Assembly: GCF_012971725.1 (NCBI RefSeq)
Contig: NZ_CP048833.1
Span: 1,178,001-1,242,000, forward strand
Source: Pseudomonas multiresinivorans
Lineage (GTDB): Bacteria > Pseudomonadota > Gammaproteobacteria > Pseudomonadales > Pseudomonadaceae
DNA: 64,000 nt
Direction of reading: 5' to 3'
Under the pieces are notes generated by a model. The model was given only the letters and a program-made list of their open reading frames with translations. It was not told the origin of the DNA and did not search any database. Shown in pieces: positions 1 through 14,163 of this stretch. Within the stretch, counting starts at the first letter, position 1. The number at the start of each line of letters is the position of its first letter. Both the position numbers and the translations under genes were made by a program.

Positions 1-1186
1 TGGCGTCGCATCTTTCGCACTGATGTCGCTGATCATGCTGCTGGCAGTGCGCCCGGTGTGGCTGGAGAAGCCCCTCGACGGCCTCGACCGCATGTACCGC
101 GCGCACAAGTGGGCGGGCATCCTGGCCATCGTGCTGGGCCTGCTGCACTACCTGATGGAGCTGGGTGGGCCGCTGCTTGCCAAGTTCATCGCCAAGCCGG
201 CCAAGGGGCCGAGGGTGGAAACCTTCCTCGACGTATTCCGCGGCTCGGCCAAGGACCTGGGCGAGTGGTCGGCCTGGCTGCTGGCGGCGATGCTGGTCAT
301 CACGCTCTGGCAGCGCTTCCCCTATCACTTGTGGCGCTATGTCCACAAAACCCTCGCCGTGGTCTATCTGGTGCTCGCCTTCCATGGCGTGGTGCTGGCG
401 CCGGCGGGCTACTGGGCGCAACCGGTCGGCTGGCTGGTGGCACTCTGCGCCGCGGTGGGCAGCCTGTGCGCGCTCTGGTCGCTGACCGGGCAGATCGGAC
501 GCCGGCGCACCCATGAGGGTGTCGTGGTAGCGGTCGAGCGCCCCGGCGAGCGGATGCTGGAAGTGACCTGCAAGCTGCAGGGGCGTTGGCAGCACCGCGC
601 CGGGCAATTTGCCTTCCTCACGTGCAACCGCCTGGAAGGCCAGCATCCCTTCACCATTTCCAGCGGCGACCTGGGCAACGGCGAGGTGCGCTTCAGCATC
701 AAGGCGCTGGGAGACTACACACAGCGCCTTCAGGATGGACTGAAGGTCGGTGATCCGGTGAAGGTCGAGGGGCCGTACGGCCGCTTCGACTTCCGTCGCG
801 ACAAGGGCGAGCGGCAGGTCTGGATCGCCGGTGGTATCGGCATTACACCCTTCCTGGCGTGGCTCGACTCACTGCAGGCGCGGCCGGATGACAGCCCGGA
901 GGTGACGCTGCTGTACTGCGTGCGCTCGCCATCCGATGCCATCTATGCTGGCCGCTTGCGTGAGCTGTGCACGAAATTGCCGCGCATCGATCTGCGTGTG
1001 CATTACAGCGAAAGCGAAGGCTACCTGAAGGCAGCCGACCTGGGCCTGCAGCCCGGTGCGCAAGGGCGTTGGCCGAGCGTGTGGTTCTGCGGCCCGCAGG
1101 CGCTGGCCGAGCTGCTGCGCCGCGACCTGCGCCGCCAGGGCATGCCGAGCAACCGCTTCCATCAGGAAGCCTTCCAGATGCGCTGA
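1..1186 (+). CDS. Ferric reductase-like flavocytochrome (5' partial)
   Basis: Membrane-bound electron-transfer protein: an N-terminal ferric-reductase-like transmembrane region with haem-ligand-type histidines (HKWAG, LLHYL, YVHKT, AFHGV) is followed by a cytoplasmic flavin/NAD(P)H module. The FAD-binding segment contains HPFTISSG, and the NAD-binding half contains GGIGITPF and a C-terminal FCGP motif. The reading frame is already open at position 2, with a hydrophobic stretch before the first ATG at position 23. The true start therefore lies upstream of the window and part of the membrane domain is missing. The family moves electrons from NAD(P)H through FAD and haem across the membrane; the acceptor cannot be read from sequence. 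It is convergent with ligB, only 5 bp away. Confidence 0.8.
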   Translation, partial: GVASFALMSLIMLLAVRPVWLEKPLDGLDRMYRAHKWAGILAIVLGLLHYLMELGGPLLAKFIAKPAKGPRVETFLDVFRGSAKDLGEWSAWLLAAMLVITLWQRFPYHLWRYVHKTLAVVYLVLAFHGVVLAPAGYWAQPVGWLVALCAAVGSLCALWSLTGQIGRRRTHEGVVVAVERPGERMLEVTCKLQGRWQHRAGQFAFLTCNRLEGQHPFTISSGDLGNGEVRFSIKALGDYTQRLQDGLKVGDPVKVEGPYGRFDFRRDKGERQVWIAGGIGITPFLAWLDSLQARPDDSPEVTLLYCVRSPSDAIYAGRLRELCTKLPRIDLRVHYSESEGYLKAADLGLQPGAQGRWPSVWFCGPQALAELLRRDLRRQGMPSNRFHQEAFQMR

Positions 1187-1191
1187 AGCGC

Positions 1192-4199
<3,008 letters not shown>

Positions 4200-4216
4200 C
4201 TAACGGTTCCTATCAT

Positions 4217-5218
4217 TTACCGGTGGGTGAGGACGCTTCGCGAATCCGGTTTGGCGAAGTGCCGCACCTGGATCTGAAAGCCATTGCGTAAACCGATGTA
4301 CACACTTTCGCCGGACGCGAGCCCGGCGGCGTCGGCCCAACGGGCCAGGTCTTCCTGTTCGAACCCCAGCCAGAGATCACCACAGGCCTCGCGGGCCCAG
4401 CTCTGGTCGTGGCTGCAGAGTTCGGTCACCAGCAGGCTGCCACCGGGTTTCACCAGGTGCGCCAGCTGCTTCACGGCCTCCGCCGGTGCGGCGAAGTGAT
4501 GCAGCACCATGTTCAGCACCACGCAATCCGCCGCGTCGTCGACGTCCTGCAGGGCGTCGCCCAGCCGCAGCCGGACGTTGTTCAAACCATCGCTGGCGCA
4601 ACGTTGCCGCGCCATTTCAAGCATGGTCTCGCTGTTGTCCAGCGCCGTGACCTGATCGAAACGCCGGGCCAGCTCGGGGAGGAATCCACCGTCGCCGGGG
4701 CCGACTTCCAGCGCCGTGGCGCCGGGGGCGAAGCTCAGTGCATCGAGCAGCGCCAGTACGCTTTCGCGGTATTGCGGCAGTCCTGCGATCAGGTCCTGGG
4801 TCGCCTGGAACTTCTCCGCACTACGGGCGAAGTAGTCGCGGCTCACGGCGGCACGCTGGGCGTGTACGCCATCGACCCGGGCGCTGACGTCATCGGCCAG
4901 TGCCAGTCCGTCCACTTCTTCGAGCAGCGCCCCGTGCAGCGTGCCGCCCAGGATTTCGCCCTGGGGCAGGGCGCGGCGATAGAAGATCGCGTTGCCTTCG
5001 CGACGGGTGGCAACCAGGCCGGCCTGGGCCAGCACCTTGAGGTGATGGCTCATGCCCGACTGACGCACACCGAAGATATGCGCCAGCTCCAGTACGCCGA
5101 ACGAATCGTTGGCCAGCACCCGCAGGACGTTCAGCCGTAGCGGGTCGCCGCCGGCCTTGCACAGGGCAGCCAACTGGTCGCAATCGTCGTGGCGGATTTC
5201 GGGCAGGCGCAGACTCAT
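4217..5218 (-). CDS. ArsR-family regulator fused to a SAM-dependent methyltransferase domain (SahR-like)
   Basis: Two-domain regulator. Residues about 15-85 form an ArsR winged helix (VLELAHIFGVRQSGMSHHLK, then the wing REGNAIFYR). Residues about 165-310 form a class I methyltransferase fold with the SAM-binding motif LEVGPGDGG. The family includes SahR-type regulators of methionine and SAM metabolism that sense S-adenosylhomocysteine or SAM; assignment to that function is inference from the fusion and from the position directly upstream of metK. No good ribosome binding site is seen before the ATG. A perfect palindrome 45 bp upstream suggests autoregulation. It is unknown whether the methyltransferase domain is catalytic or only senses ligand. 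Confidence 0.85.
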   Translation of the reverse strand: MSLRLPEIRHDDCDQLAALCKAGGDPLRLNVLRVLANDSFGVLELAHIFGVRQSGMSHHLKVLAQAGLVATRREGNAIFYRRALPQGEILGGTLHGALLEEVDGLALADDVSARVDGVHAQRAAVSRDYFARSAEKFQATQDLIAGLPQYRESVLALLDALSFAPGATALEVGPGDGGFLPELARRFDQVTALDNSETMLEMARQRCASDGLNNVRLRLGDALQDVDDAADCVVLNMVLHHFAAPAEAVKQLAHLVKPGGSLLVTELCSHDQSWAREACGDLWLGFEQEDLARWADAAGLASGESVYIGLRNGFQIQVRHFAKPDSRSVLTHR

Positions 5219-5262
5219 GGGTTGCGCAGTCTAGTCATGGCATTCGGGGTGGGCAAGGGCTG

Positions 5263-5280
5263 TATCAAAAAGTTTTGATA
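5263..5280. promoter_or_regulatory. Perfect 18-bp palindrome, candidate operator for the ArsR/metK operon
   Basis: TATCAAAA-AG-TTTTGATA is a perfect inverted repeat with 8-bp arms. It lies in the 225-bp divergent region between the ArsR-methyltransferase/metK operon (minus) and tktA (plus). Size and symmetry suit a dimeric winged-helix repressor, and the neighbouring ArsR-type gene is the obvious candidate. A further TTTTTGATCA at 5296-5305 may be a degenerate half-site. Confidence 0.6.
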
Positions 5281-5443
5281 TTGCCGGATGAGTGGTTTTT
5301 GATCAGTTCGCGGCGATAAACCGGTGCCCTGTGTCAGGCATCTGCCGATCTGTCATTGCCCCGCGGGGCCCGGCTGGGCGAAAATACCGGCCTTTTTTCA
5401 TTCCCTTCGATCTTTCGAAGCAGCCCCCGCAGGAGATTCAGCG

Positions 5444-7441
<1,998 letters not shown>

Positions 7442-7454
7442 TCAAGGCTTCATT

Positions 7455-7512
7455 GTAGGAGCGAGCCTGCTCGCGAACCGCTTCGCTCGGTTCACGAGCA
7501 GGCTCGCTCCTG
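7455..7512. repeat. REP pair (type A, inverted)
   Basis: Two REP units face each other: GTAGGAGCGAGCCTGCTCGC on the left and its complement on the right (from 7493), separated by a short GC-rich spacer. This makes an almost perfect long hairpin in the 93-bp tktA-epd spacer. The same core recurs at 31.6, 32.9 and 36.4 kb. Confidence 0.85.
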
Positions 7513-7534
7513 TGCGGATCACCAAGGGATAACA

Positions 7535-8581
7535 ATGTCCAAGCGCCCTTACCGAGTTGCCCTCAACGGCTACGGCCGCATCGGCCGCTGCGTGTTCCGT
7601 GCCCTGCACGAGCGCGGCGCCAAGGCCGGTTTCTCCATCGTCGCCCTGAACGACCTGGCGGACCTGGCCAGCCTCGAATACCTGACCCGCTTCGACTCCA
7701 CCCACGGCCGCTTCCCCGGCGAGGTGAGCGTGGCCGACGGCTGCCTGCACGTGGGCGGCGACTGCGTGAAGGTGTTCCGCGAAGCCGAGCCCGAGGCTAT
7801 CGACTGGCGCGCCCTGGATGTCGACCTGGTGCTGGAATGCTCGGGCGTCTACAACACCCGCGCCGATGGCGAACGCTTCCTTGCGGCTGGCGCGCCCCGC
7901 GTATTGTTCTCCCAGCCGATGGCCAGCGAGGCGGACATCGACGCCACCGTGGTCTTCGGCATCAACCAGCAGGGCCTCTCCGGCGCCGAGACGCTGGTTT
8001 CCAACGCCTCCTGCACCACCAACTGCAGTGTGCCGTTGCTCAAGCTGCTGAACGAGGCGGTGGGTATCGAGTACGTCTCGATCACCACCATTCACTCGGC
8101 GATGAACGACCAGCCGGTGATCGACGCCTACCACCACGAAGACCTGCGCCGCACGCGTTCGGCCTTCCAGTCGGTGATCCCGGTGTCCACTGGTCTGGCG
8201 CGCGGCATCGAACGCCTGCTGCCGGAACTCGCCGGGCGAATCCAGGCCAAAGCCATTCGGGTGCCGACGGTGAACGTCTCGGCCCTGGACATCACCCTGC
8301 AGGTCTCCCGCGATACGTCCGCCGAGGAGATCAACCGCGTGCTGCGCCAGGCCGCCACCGAAGGCCCGCTGAAAGGCCTGCTGGCGTACACCGAGCTGCC
8401 CCACGCCAGCTGCGATTTCAATCATGACCCGCACTCGGCCATCGTCGATGGCAGCCAGACCCGCGTTTCCGGCCCCCGCCTGGTGAACGTGCTGGCCTGG
8501 TTCGACAACGAGTGGGGGTTCGCCAACCGCATGCTCGACACTGCAGGGCACTTCCTGCACGTCGCCGCTACTGAACGTTAA
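7535..8581 (+). CDS. epd: D-erythrose-4-phosphate dehydrogenase
   Basis: NAD+-dependent oxidation of erythrose-4-phosphate to 4-phosphoerythronate, the first committed step towards pyridoxal phosphate. It belongs to the GAPDH superfamily: Rossmann motif NGYGRIGR (11-18) and active-site SNASCTTNC with the catalytic Cys near residue 160. The position between tktA and pgk, and the overall form, favour Epd over glycolytic GAPDH; a GAPDH role cannot be fully excluded from motifs alone. AAGGGA upstream supports the ATG. Confidence 0.88.
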   Translation: MSKRPYRVALNGYGRIGRCVFRALHERGAKAGFSIVALNDLADLASLEYLTRFDSTHGRFPGEVSVADGCLHVGGDCVKVFREAEPEAIDWRALDVDLVLECSGVYNTRADGERFLAAGAPRVLFSQPMASEADIDATVVFGINQQGLSGAETLVSNASCTTNCSVPLLKLLNEAVGIEYVSITTIHSAMNDQPVIDAYHHEDLRRTRSAFQSVIPVSTGLARGIERLLPELAGRIQAKAIRVPTVNVSALDITLQVSRDTSAEEINRVLRQAATEGPLKGLLAYTELPHASCDFNHDPHSAIVDGSQTRVSGPRLVNVLAWFDNEWGFANRMLDTAGHFLHVAATER

Positions 8582-8609
8582 TCAAACAGCCCCTACAGGA
8601 CTGACTGTC

Positions 8610-9773
8610 ATGACCGTGTTGAAGATGACCGACCTCGACCTCCAAGGTAAGCGCGTACTGATCCGCGAAGACCTCAACGTTCCGGTGAAGGACGGTGTGG
8701 TCAAGAGCGACGCGCGCATCCTGGCCTCGCTGCCGACCATCAAGCTGGCCCTGGAGAAGGGCGCGGCGGTGATGGTCTGCTCGCACCTGGGCCGCCCGAC
8801 CGAAGGTGAATACTCCGAAGAGAACAGCCTGCAGCCGGTCGCCGACTACCTGTCCAAGGCCCTGGGGCGCGCAGTGCCGCTGGTCAAGGACTACCTGGGT
8901 GGCGTCGAAGTGAAGCCGGGTGAAGTCGTGCTGTTCGAGAACGTGCGCTTCAACAAGGGTGAGAAGAAGAACGCCGACGAACTGGCCCAGCAATACGCTG
9001 GCCTGTGCGACGTGTTCGTCATGGATGCCTTCGGCACCGCCCACCGCGCCGAGGGTTCCACCCACGGCGTAGCCAAGTTCGCCAAGGTCGCCGCGGCGGG
9101 CCCGCTGCTGGCCGCCGAGCTGGAAGCCCTGGGCAAGGCCCTGGGCAACCCGGCGCGCCCGATGGCCGCCATCGTCGCCGGCTCCAAGGTGTCCACCAAG
9201 CTCGACGTGCTGAACAGCCTGGCGCTGATCTGCGACCAGCTGATCGTCGGCGGCGGCATCGCCAACACCTTCCTCGCCGCGGCGGGCCACAAGGTCGGCA
9301 AGTCGCTGTACGAAGCCGATCTGGTCGACACCGCCAAGGCCATTGCCGCCAAGGTCAGCGTACCGCTGCCGGTGGACGTGGTGGTTGCCAAGGAATTCGC
9401 CGAGACCGCCGTTGCTACCGTCAAGGACATCGCTGACGTGGCCGACGACGACATGATCCTGGATATCGGCCCGAAGACTGCTGCCCAGTTCGCCGAGCTG
9501 CTGAAGACCTCCAAGACCATTCTCTGGAACGGTCCGGTCGGCGTGTTCGAGTTCGACCAGTTCGGCGAAGGCACCAAGACACTGGCCAAGGCCATCGCCG
9601 AAGGCTCCGCCTTCAGCATCGCCGGCGGTGGCGACACTCTGGCTGCCATCGACAAGTACGGTATCGGCGAGCAGATCTCCTACATTTCCACCGGTGGTGG
9701 CGCCTTCCTCGAGTTCGTCGAGGGCAAGGTCCTGCCGGCCGTCGAAGTGCTGGAACAGCGCGCCAAGGCCTGA
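8610..9773 (+). CDS. pgk: Phosphoglycerate kinase
   Basis: Interconverts 1,3-bisphosphoglycerate and 3-phosphoglycerate with ATP/ADP in glycolysis and gluconeogenesis. The 387-aa length is typical. The N-terminal signature [15 protein letters not shown], the substrate-site HLGRPTEG and the C-terminal nucleotide-binding GGGDTLAAI are present. It lies 28 bp after epd on the same strand with AGGA upstream of the ATG, so cotranscription with epd is likely. Confidence 0.97.
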   Translation: MTVLKMTDLDLQGKRVLIREDLNVPVKDGVVKSDARILASLPTIKLALEKGAAVMVCSHLGRPTEGEYSEENSLQPVADYLSKALGRAVPLVKDYLGGVEVKPGEVVLFENVRFNKGEKKNADELAQQYAGLCDVFVMDAFGTAHRAEGSTHGVAKFAKVAAAGPLLAAELEALGKALGNPARPMAAIVAGSKVSTKLDVLNSLALICDQLIVGGGIANTFLAAAGHKVGKSLYEADLVDTAKAIAAKVSVPLPVDVVVAKEFAETAVATVKDIADVADDDMILDIGPKTAAQFAELLKTSKTILWNGPVGVFEFDQFGEGTKTLAKAIAEGSAFSIAGGGDTLAAIDKYGIGEQISYISTGGGAFLEFVEGKVLPAVEVLEQRAKA

Positions 9774-9860
9774 GCCGGCGCGCTGCCGGGGCGACAGTAA
9801 AGCAAACCTCCGCGGCATCCTCGGGTCACAAGCCTTGTATGGATGCCAAGGAGAACGGTC

Positions 9861-10055
9861 ATGCGAGCTGTCACCCCTCTGTTGTCGTTTTGCCTCGTGC
9901 TGGTGGGTTGCGCCGGAGGTGGCGGAACGCCCAGTACCTGTGAAGTGATGAGCCCGCCCTCAGTCATGGTGCCTTCGGACCAGAACCGCGAGCGGGTGGA
10001 AAGCCAGAGTAGCGGCGATCCGACTCCTGACCAGAAGCCGGTGAACTGCCCCTGA
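9861..10055 (+). CDS. Small predicted lipoprotein
   Basis: A 64-aa protein with a short signal peptide ending in the lipobox LVGC, then a small Ser/Pro-rich polar tail with two further cysteines. AAGGAG 8 nt before the ATG at 9861 selects this start over the in-frame ATG at 9843. The family is not recognised. It is probably anchored to a periplasmic membrane face. It sits between pgk and the MliC-like lipoprotein gene. Confidence 0.6.
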   Translation: MRAVTPLLSFCLVLVGCAGGGGTPSTCEVMSPPSVMVPSDQNRERVESQSSGDPTPDQKPVNCP

Positions 10056-10088
10056 GGCGTCGCCCCGGCGGTCGGGATCACGAACTGG

Positions 10089-10122
10089 CAGTGCCGCCCG
10101 CGCCCTGGCGCAGGCGGCACTG
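10089..10122 (+). terminator. Strong stem-loop without U-tract
   Basis: The arm CAGTGCCGCC pairs with GGCGGCACTG, and after a 1x1 mismatch GCGCC pairs with GGCGC around a 2-nt loop. The hairpin lies in the 142-bp gap between two lipoprotein genes. The following sequence is not T-rich, so it may be a Rho-linked or RNA-stabilising hairpin rather than a classical terminator. Confidence 0.4.
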
Positions 10123-10197
10123 GCGTTCCTGCGGCGGGACGGGCAATCTGGCGCATTGGATATCCGGCGGCGCGTCCGCCCGAAGGAGAGTCGCCCG

Positions 10198-10533
10198 ATG
10201 CTGCGTTATATCGTCCCGGCCCTGGCCCTATTGCTGGTGGCGGGCTGCTCGAGCCAATCGTCCGGTGGCAAGGCGACTTCGGGCAGTGGTTGGAACCACT
10301 GGGTCTGCGACAGCAAGGCCGAGGTGCAGTGGCGCTACGTCGATCCCAGCAAGTCGGTGGTCGACCTGAAGCTGGGTGAGGACGACGTGGTCCATCACCT
10401 GGAAGAGGAACCCGGCGGCTCCGGCGCTTTCTATAGCGACGGGCTGATCGGCTTGAGCATCAAAGGCGACCAGGGCCTGGTCTACTGGGTTGAGAGCAAC
10501 GACCTGATCGGCCGTGGTTGCAAGGCGCCCTGA
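10198..10533 (+). CDS. MliC-like lipoprotein (C-type lysozyme inhibitor family)
   Basis: A 111-aa lipoprotein with signal peptide and lipobox VAGC. The mature part resembles the MliC domain: an early WVCDS cysteine, alternating beta-strand pattern, the segment GSGAFYSDG followed by IKGDQGLVYW, and a late Cys (GRGCKAP) that could pair with the first. MliC proteins inhibit C-type lysozyme in the periplasm. The assignment is by motif shape and is moderate. GGAG about 9 nt before the ATG at 10198 supports the start. Confidence 0.65.
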   Translation: MLRYIVPALALLLVAGCSSQSSGGKATSGSGWNHWVCDSKAEVQWRYVDPSKSVVDLKLGEDDVVHHLEEEPGGSGAFYSDGLIGLSIKGDQGLVYWVESNDLIGRGCKAP

Positions 10534-10543
10534 GCGCCGATTG

Positions 10544-10591
10544 TCCGGCGTGCGCCGGAAGACTTGAACACCGCCTGCCCCTGCGGCAGGC
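10544..10591 (+). terminator. Two consecutive stem-loops before the aldolase gene
   Basis: TCCGGCG/CGCCGGA (10544-10559) is followed by GCCTGCC/GGCAGGC (10573-10591). Both arms are perfect. There is no long T run after either, so the termination role is uncertain. They occupy the 120-bp gap between the MliC-like gene and the aldolase gene. Confidence 0.35.
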
Positions 10592-10653
10592 TTCCAAACA
10601 TGTAGTTAAGGGGCTCGTGTAACCGAGCCTGACTTCTGGGAGAAGCGAAGACC

Positions 10654-11718
10654 ATGGCACTCATCAGCATGCGCCAAATGCTGGACCACGCCGCCGAGTT
10701 CGGCTACGGCGTTCCGGCTTTCAACGTCAACAACCTGGAGCAGATGCGCGCCATCATGGAAGCGGCCGACAAGACCGATTCCCCGGTGATCGTGCAGGCC
10801 TCCGCCGGTGCCCGCAAATACGCCGGTGCGCCTTTCCTGCGCCACCTGATCCTCGCGGCCATCGAAGAATTCCCGCACATCCCGGTGTGCATGCACCAGG
10901 ACCACGGCACCAGCCCTGACGTCTGCCAGCGCTCCATCCAGCTGGGCTTCAGCTCGGTGATGATGGACGGCTCGCTGAAGGAAGACGGCAAGACCCCGGC
11001 CGACTACGAGTACAACGTCCGTGTGACCCAGCAGACCGTTGCCTTCGCCCACGCCTGCGGCGTGTCCGTGGAAGGTGAGCTGGGCTGCCTGGGCTCCCTG
11101 GAGACCGGCATGGCCGGCGAAGAAGACGGCGTTGGCGCCGAAGGCGTGCTGGACCACAGCCAGTTGCTGACCGACCCGGAAGAAGCTGCGGACTTCGTCA
11201 AGAAGACCCAGGTCGACGCCCTGGCCATCGCCATCGGCACCAGCCACGGCGCCTACAAGTTCACCAAGCCGCCGACCGGCGACGTGCTTTCCATCGAGCG
11301 CATCAAGGAAATCCACAAGCGTATCCCCAACACCCACCTGGTGATGCACGGCTCCTCCTCGGTGCCGCAAGAGTGGCTGAAGGTGATCAACGAGTTCGGC
11401 GGCGACATCAAGGAAACCTACGGCGTGCCGGTCGAGGAAATCGTCGAAGGTATCAAGCACGGTGTGCGCAAGGTCAACATCGACACCGACCTGCGCCTGG
11501 CCTCCACGGGCGCCATCCGCCGCATGATGGCCGAGCAGCCGAGCGAGTTCGACCCGCGCAAATTCTTCGCCAAGACCATCGTCGCCATGCGTGATATCTG
11601 CATTGCTCGCTACGAAGCCTTCGGCACCGCCGGCCATGCCTCGAAGATCAAGCCGATCTCCCTGGAAGGCATGTTCCAGCGTTACGCCAAGGGTGAGCTG
11701 GTGTCGAAGGTCAACTGA
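10654..11718 (+). CDS. fba: Class II fructose-1,6-bisphosphate aldolase
   Basis: Zinc-dependent cleavage and formation of fructose-1,6-bisphosphate in glycolysis and gluconeogenesis. At 354 aa it has the class II signature CMHQDHGTS (metal-ligand His near 81 and 84) and further conserved regions [14 protein letters not shown] and [17 protein letters not shown] lies upstream of the ATG. With tktA, epd and pgk it forms a carbon-metabolism cluster in one orientation. A terminator follows. Confidence 0.96.
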   Translation: MALISMRQMLDHAAEFGYGVPAFNVNNLEQMRAIMEAADKTDSPVIVQASAGARKYAGAPFLRHLILAAIEEFPHIPVCMHQDHGTSPDVCQRSIQLGFSSVMMDGSLKEDGKTPADYEYNVRVTQQTVAFAHACGVSVEGELGCLGSLETGMAGEEDGVGAEGVLDHSQLLTDPEEAADFVKKTQVDALAIAIGTSHGAYKFTKPPTGDVLSIERIKEIHKRIPNTHLVMHGSSSVPQEWLKVINEFGGDIKETYGVPVEEIVEGIKHGVRKVNIDTDLRLASTGAIRRMMAEQPSEFDPRKFFAKTIVAMRDICIARYEAFGTAGHASKIKPISLEGMFQRYAKGELVSKVN

Positions 11719-11742
11719 TCCCGGCCTTGCTCTGAAGCGTCG

Positions 11743-11768
11743 AAGAGCCCCGCCCTGCGGGGCTCTTT
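11743..11768 (+). terminator. Intrinsic terminator after the aldolase gene
   Basis: AAGAGCCCCGC pairs perfectly with GCGGGGCTCTT around a 3-nt loop, followed by a short T run. It lies 25 bp after the stop codon. Confidence 0.85.
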
Positions 11769-11794
11769 CGTATCCGCCACAAGGAGATCGAGGC

Positions 11795-12232
11795 ATGTCG
11801 CTGTTGCGTGCCATATTCCCCGCGCTAGTGCTGATGTTGCTGGCTGGCTGTGCCCTGCATCCGGCGGAGCCATCCCCGCCACCAGCGAAGCCGCCGGTCG
11901 AGTTGCCGGTGGATGCGCAGAATTGCTTGACTCACCAGGAGTGCACGCTGAAGACCTCGCGCACCCTCCTGTTCGTCTTCGATTACGCAGAGGCTGGCGC
12001 TGCCCTGGTGGAAAACGACAATCGTGTGCTCAGTACTCCGGAGAAAGCGCCGAAGCAAGGCTGGCCGGCGATCCGCATCGAGCTGGCCGATCCGGACGGG
12101 GGCCGCTTCGAATTCTCCAGCGAATGCCGACAGAAACGCTGCCGTATCAAGGAATCGCGCCTGCTCAGCTGCTACCGTAGCTATCTGGATGGCAAGAGCA
12201 ATCACGACGGCAAGGCCTGCCGGTTCCGCTGA
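11795..12232 (+). CDS. Predicted lipoprotein of unknown function
   Basis: A 145-aa protein with signal peptide and lipobox LAGC, a proline-rich linker (PAEPSPPPAKPP), then a compact domain with five cysteines after the lipobox (NCLTHQEC, SECRQKRC, LSCYRS, KACRF). These suggest disulphide bonds in the periplasm. AAGGAG upstream selects the ATG at 11795; the frame is open far upstream, but that lies inside the aldolase gene. The family is not recognised. Confidence 0.7.
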   Translation: MSLLRAIFPALVLMLLAGCALHPAEPSPPPAKPPVELPVDAQNCLTHQECTLKTSRTLLFVFDYAEAGAALVENDNRVLSTPEKAPKQGWPAIRIELADPDGGRFEFSSECRQKRCRIKESRLLSCYRSYLDGKSNHDGKACRFR

Positions 12233-12269
12233 GCGCTGGTGCTCGGGCCGGATGGGCTCTGGAGGCACG

Positions 12270-13040
12270 ATGACGGATGTACATGGCAGTGCGCGGGAAG
12301 GCTACGCCCGCGAGGCAAAGACATACGCCCACGGGCGTCCCGACTACCCGGACGAGCTGCTGGGCTGGCTCGGTGAGGCGCTGGAGATCGGCGCCGGCAA
12401 GGAAGTTGTCGACCTTGGCGCGGGTACGGGAAAGTTCACTTCACTGCTGGCGCGCTCGGGAGCGCAGGTCACTGCTATCGAACCGGTGGCGGCGATGCGT
12501 GAGCAACTGGGCGAGAAGCTGCCGGGGGTCAAGGTGCTCAACGGTACCGCCCAGGCCATGCCGCTGGTGGCGCAGAGTGTCGATGCGCTGACCTGCGCCC
12601 AGGCTTTTCACTGGTTCGCCAACGAGCGTGCCCTGCATGAAATTCATCGCGTCCTTCGGCCGGGCGGCCATCTGGGTCTGGTCTGGAACGTGCGCGATGA
12701 GCGGGTGGATTGGGTTGCCGAGATGGCCCGTATCGTCGAGCGCTACGAAGGCAGCACGCCGCGCTTCCACACCGGGCTGTGGCGTCAGGCCTTTTCTGGC
12801 GCGCGCTTCGAGCCGCTGCGCCTGCGTGAGTTCAGCTACCAGCACGTGGGGCCGCCGGAGCAGGTGATTGTCGCGCGAATCCTCTCGGTGAGCTTCATTG
12901 CCATGCTGCCGCAGGAGCAGAAGCAGCGTGTCGCCGAGCAGCTACGCGAGTTGATCGCCAGTCATCCGGATCTCAAGGGGCGCGACGAAATCGCGGTGCC
13001 TTATCGAACCGAGGCCTACAGCACGCGCACGCTGGCGTGA
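12270..13040 (+). CDS. Class I SAM-dependent methyltransferase
   Basis: A 256-aa protein with SAM-binding motif I VDLGAGTGKFT, the acidic post-I segment AIEPV, and the later HRVLRPGGHLGLVWNVRD typical of Methyltransf_11 proteins. The substrate is unknown. GGAGG directly upstream supports the ATG at 12270; the open frame further up overlaps the preceding lipoprotein gene in another frame. It is 37 bp downstream of that gene. Confidence 0.85.
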   Translation: MTDVHGSAREGYAREAKTYAHGRPDYPDELLGWLGEALEIGAGKEVVDLGAGTGKFTSLLARSGAQVTAIEPVAAMREQLGEKLPGVKVLNGTAQAMPLVAQSVDALTCAQAFHWFANERALHEIHRVLRPGGHLGLVWNVRDERVDWVAEMARIVERYEGSTPRFHTGLWRQAFSGARFEPLRLREFSYQHVGPPEQVIVARILSVSFIAMLPQEQKQRVAEQLRELIASHPDLKGRDEIAVPYRTEAYSTRTLA

Positions 13041-13089
13041 CTGGCGGATACGGTAGACTGGCGGCTATTTCCTCCGCCAGTCGTTTCCC

Positions 13090-13584
13090 ATGCAGCCGCT
13101 TCGCTATCTCCAGGCCTATCCGCCACAACTCCAGGACCAGGTGCGCCAGCTCATCGAGCAGGACCGCCTCGGCGAATATCTGGAGCGCCGCTACCCCGGT
13201 CGCCACGATGTGCAGAGCGACAAGGCGCTGTATGGCTATGCCATGGACCTCAAGCAGCAGTACATGCGCACCGCGCCAGCGGTGGATAAGGTGCTCTACG
13301 ACAACAAGCTGGACGTGGTGCAGCGCGCCCTGGGGCTGAACACGGCGATTTCGCGGGTGCAGGGCGGCAAGCTCAAGGCGAAGAAGGAAATCCGCGTTGC
13401 CTCGTTGTTCAAGGAGGCGGCCCCCGAGTTCCTGCAGATGATCGTGGTCCACGAGTTGGCGCATCTGAAGGAGCGCGATCACAGCAAGGCCTTCTACCAG
13501 CTCTGCGAGCACATGCTGCCCGGTTATCACCAGCTGGAATTCGACCTGCGCGTCTACCTGACCTGGCGCGATCTGCCTCAGTAG
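13090..13584 (+). CDS. YgjP-like metal-dependent hydrolase
   Basis: A 164-aa protein with zinc-ligand motif HELAHLKERDH followed by a downstream Glu/His region (CEHMLPGYH), the pattern of the YgjP/WLM metallopeptidase-like family. The in vivo substrate is unknown. No strong ribosome binding site precedes the ATG. The 3' end overlaps the convergent membrane-protein gene by 7 bp. Confidence 0.8.
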   Translation: MQPLRYLQAYPPQLQDQVRQLIEQDRLGEYLERRYPGRHDVQSDKALYGYAMDLKQQYMRTAPAVDKVLYDNKLDVVQRALGLNTAISRVQGGKLKAKKEIRVASLFKEAAPEFLQMIVVHELAHLKERDHSKAFYQLCEHMLPGYHQLEFDLRVYLTWRDLPQ

Positions 13585-14045
13585 TAGAGGCGCCCGAGGT
13601 AGAACAGCCCCAGGCACCACGGCAGCAGCAGGGCGAGCCCCAGGTAGCGCAGCGCTTTGCGCGGGCCGTACTCGCTCTGGTGCAGCCAATGGATGCCCGC
13701 CAATGCCAGCGAATAGACCGCCAGACCCGCCAGCAGCCACCCGTATTGCTCCGTTGTGGGCGAAACCGGGCCGAGATGGGTGTGGGTCAGGTGCCACGCG
13801 CAAAGGATGATGGCCGGCACGAGCAGCACCAGTGCTACCAGGACTCGACCTGCGAGACGCAGCAGGAAGGCGATGAACAACCCGGCCAGGCCCGCGCTGG
13901 CAATCAGCACGGAAAACATTTGGTCCAGGTAGACGAGGTCAGGCGCCGGCTCGAGTGAGCGTGGCTGTGCGAGCAGGCGCAACAGGGGCACGCCGAGCAG
14001 AAGGACGATCAGGCAGAACAGCCAGCCAAACAGGGGGCGCGGCAT
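13578..14045 (-). CDS. Small integral membrane protein of unknown function
   Basis: A 155-aa protein with about four or five hydrophobic helices (LFGWLFCLIVLLLGVPLL, MFSVLIASAGLAGLFIAFLL, VLVALVLLVPAIILCAW, YGWLLAGLAVYSLALAG, LGLALLLPWCLGLFYL). AGGAG precedes the ATG by 9 nt. It was not matched to a known family. It is the last gene of the left block, before the apparent gene-order junction. Confidence 0.7.
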   Translation of the reverse strand: MPRPLFGWLFCLIVLLLGVPLLRLLAQPRSLEPAPDLVYLDQMFSVLIASAGLAGLFIAFLLRLAGRVLVALVLLVPAIILCAWHLTHTHLGPVSPTTEQYGWLLAGLAVYSLALAGIHWLHQSEYGPRKALRYLGLALLLPWCLGLFYLGRLYY

Positions 14046-14063
14046 TCGAAACTCCTGATGAAG

Positions 14064-14090
14064 TTGCTGCGGGAAGCCCCTGGCGCGCCG
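14064..14090. other. Non-coding spacer between the small membrane protein and mrcA
   Basis: Part of the 176-bp spacer at 14046-14221. This stretch shows no gene or clear motif. The spacer as a whole holds the two inverted repeats listed separately and marks the gene-order junction. Confidence 0.3.
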
Positions 14091-14163
14091 GATGGGGTCG
14101 GTCGCCTGGGGTTGTTCACCGCTGCAAAGCCCAGATTAATCAATGCTTTGGCTAAATGCCATG

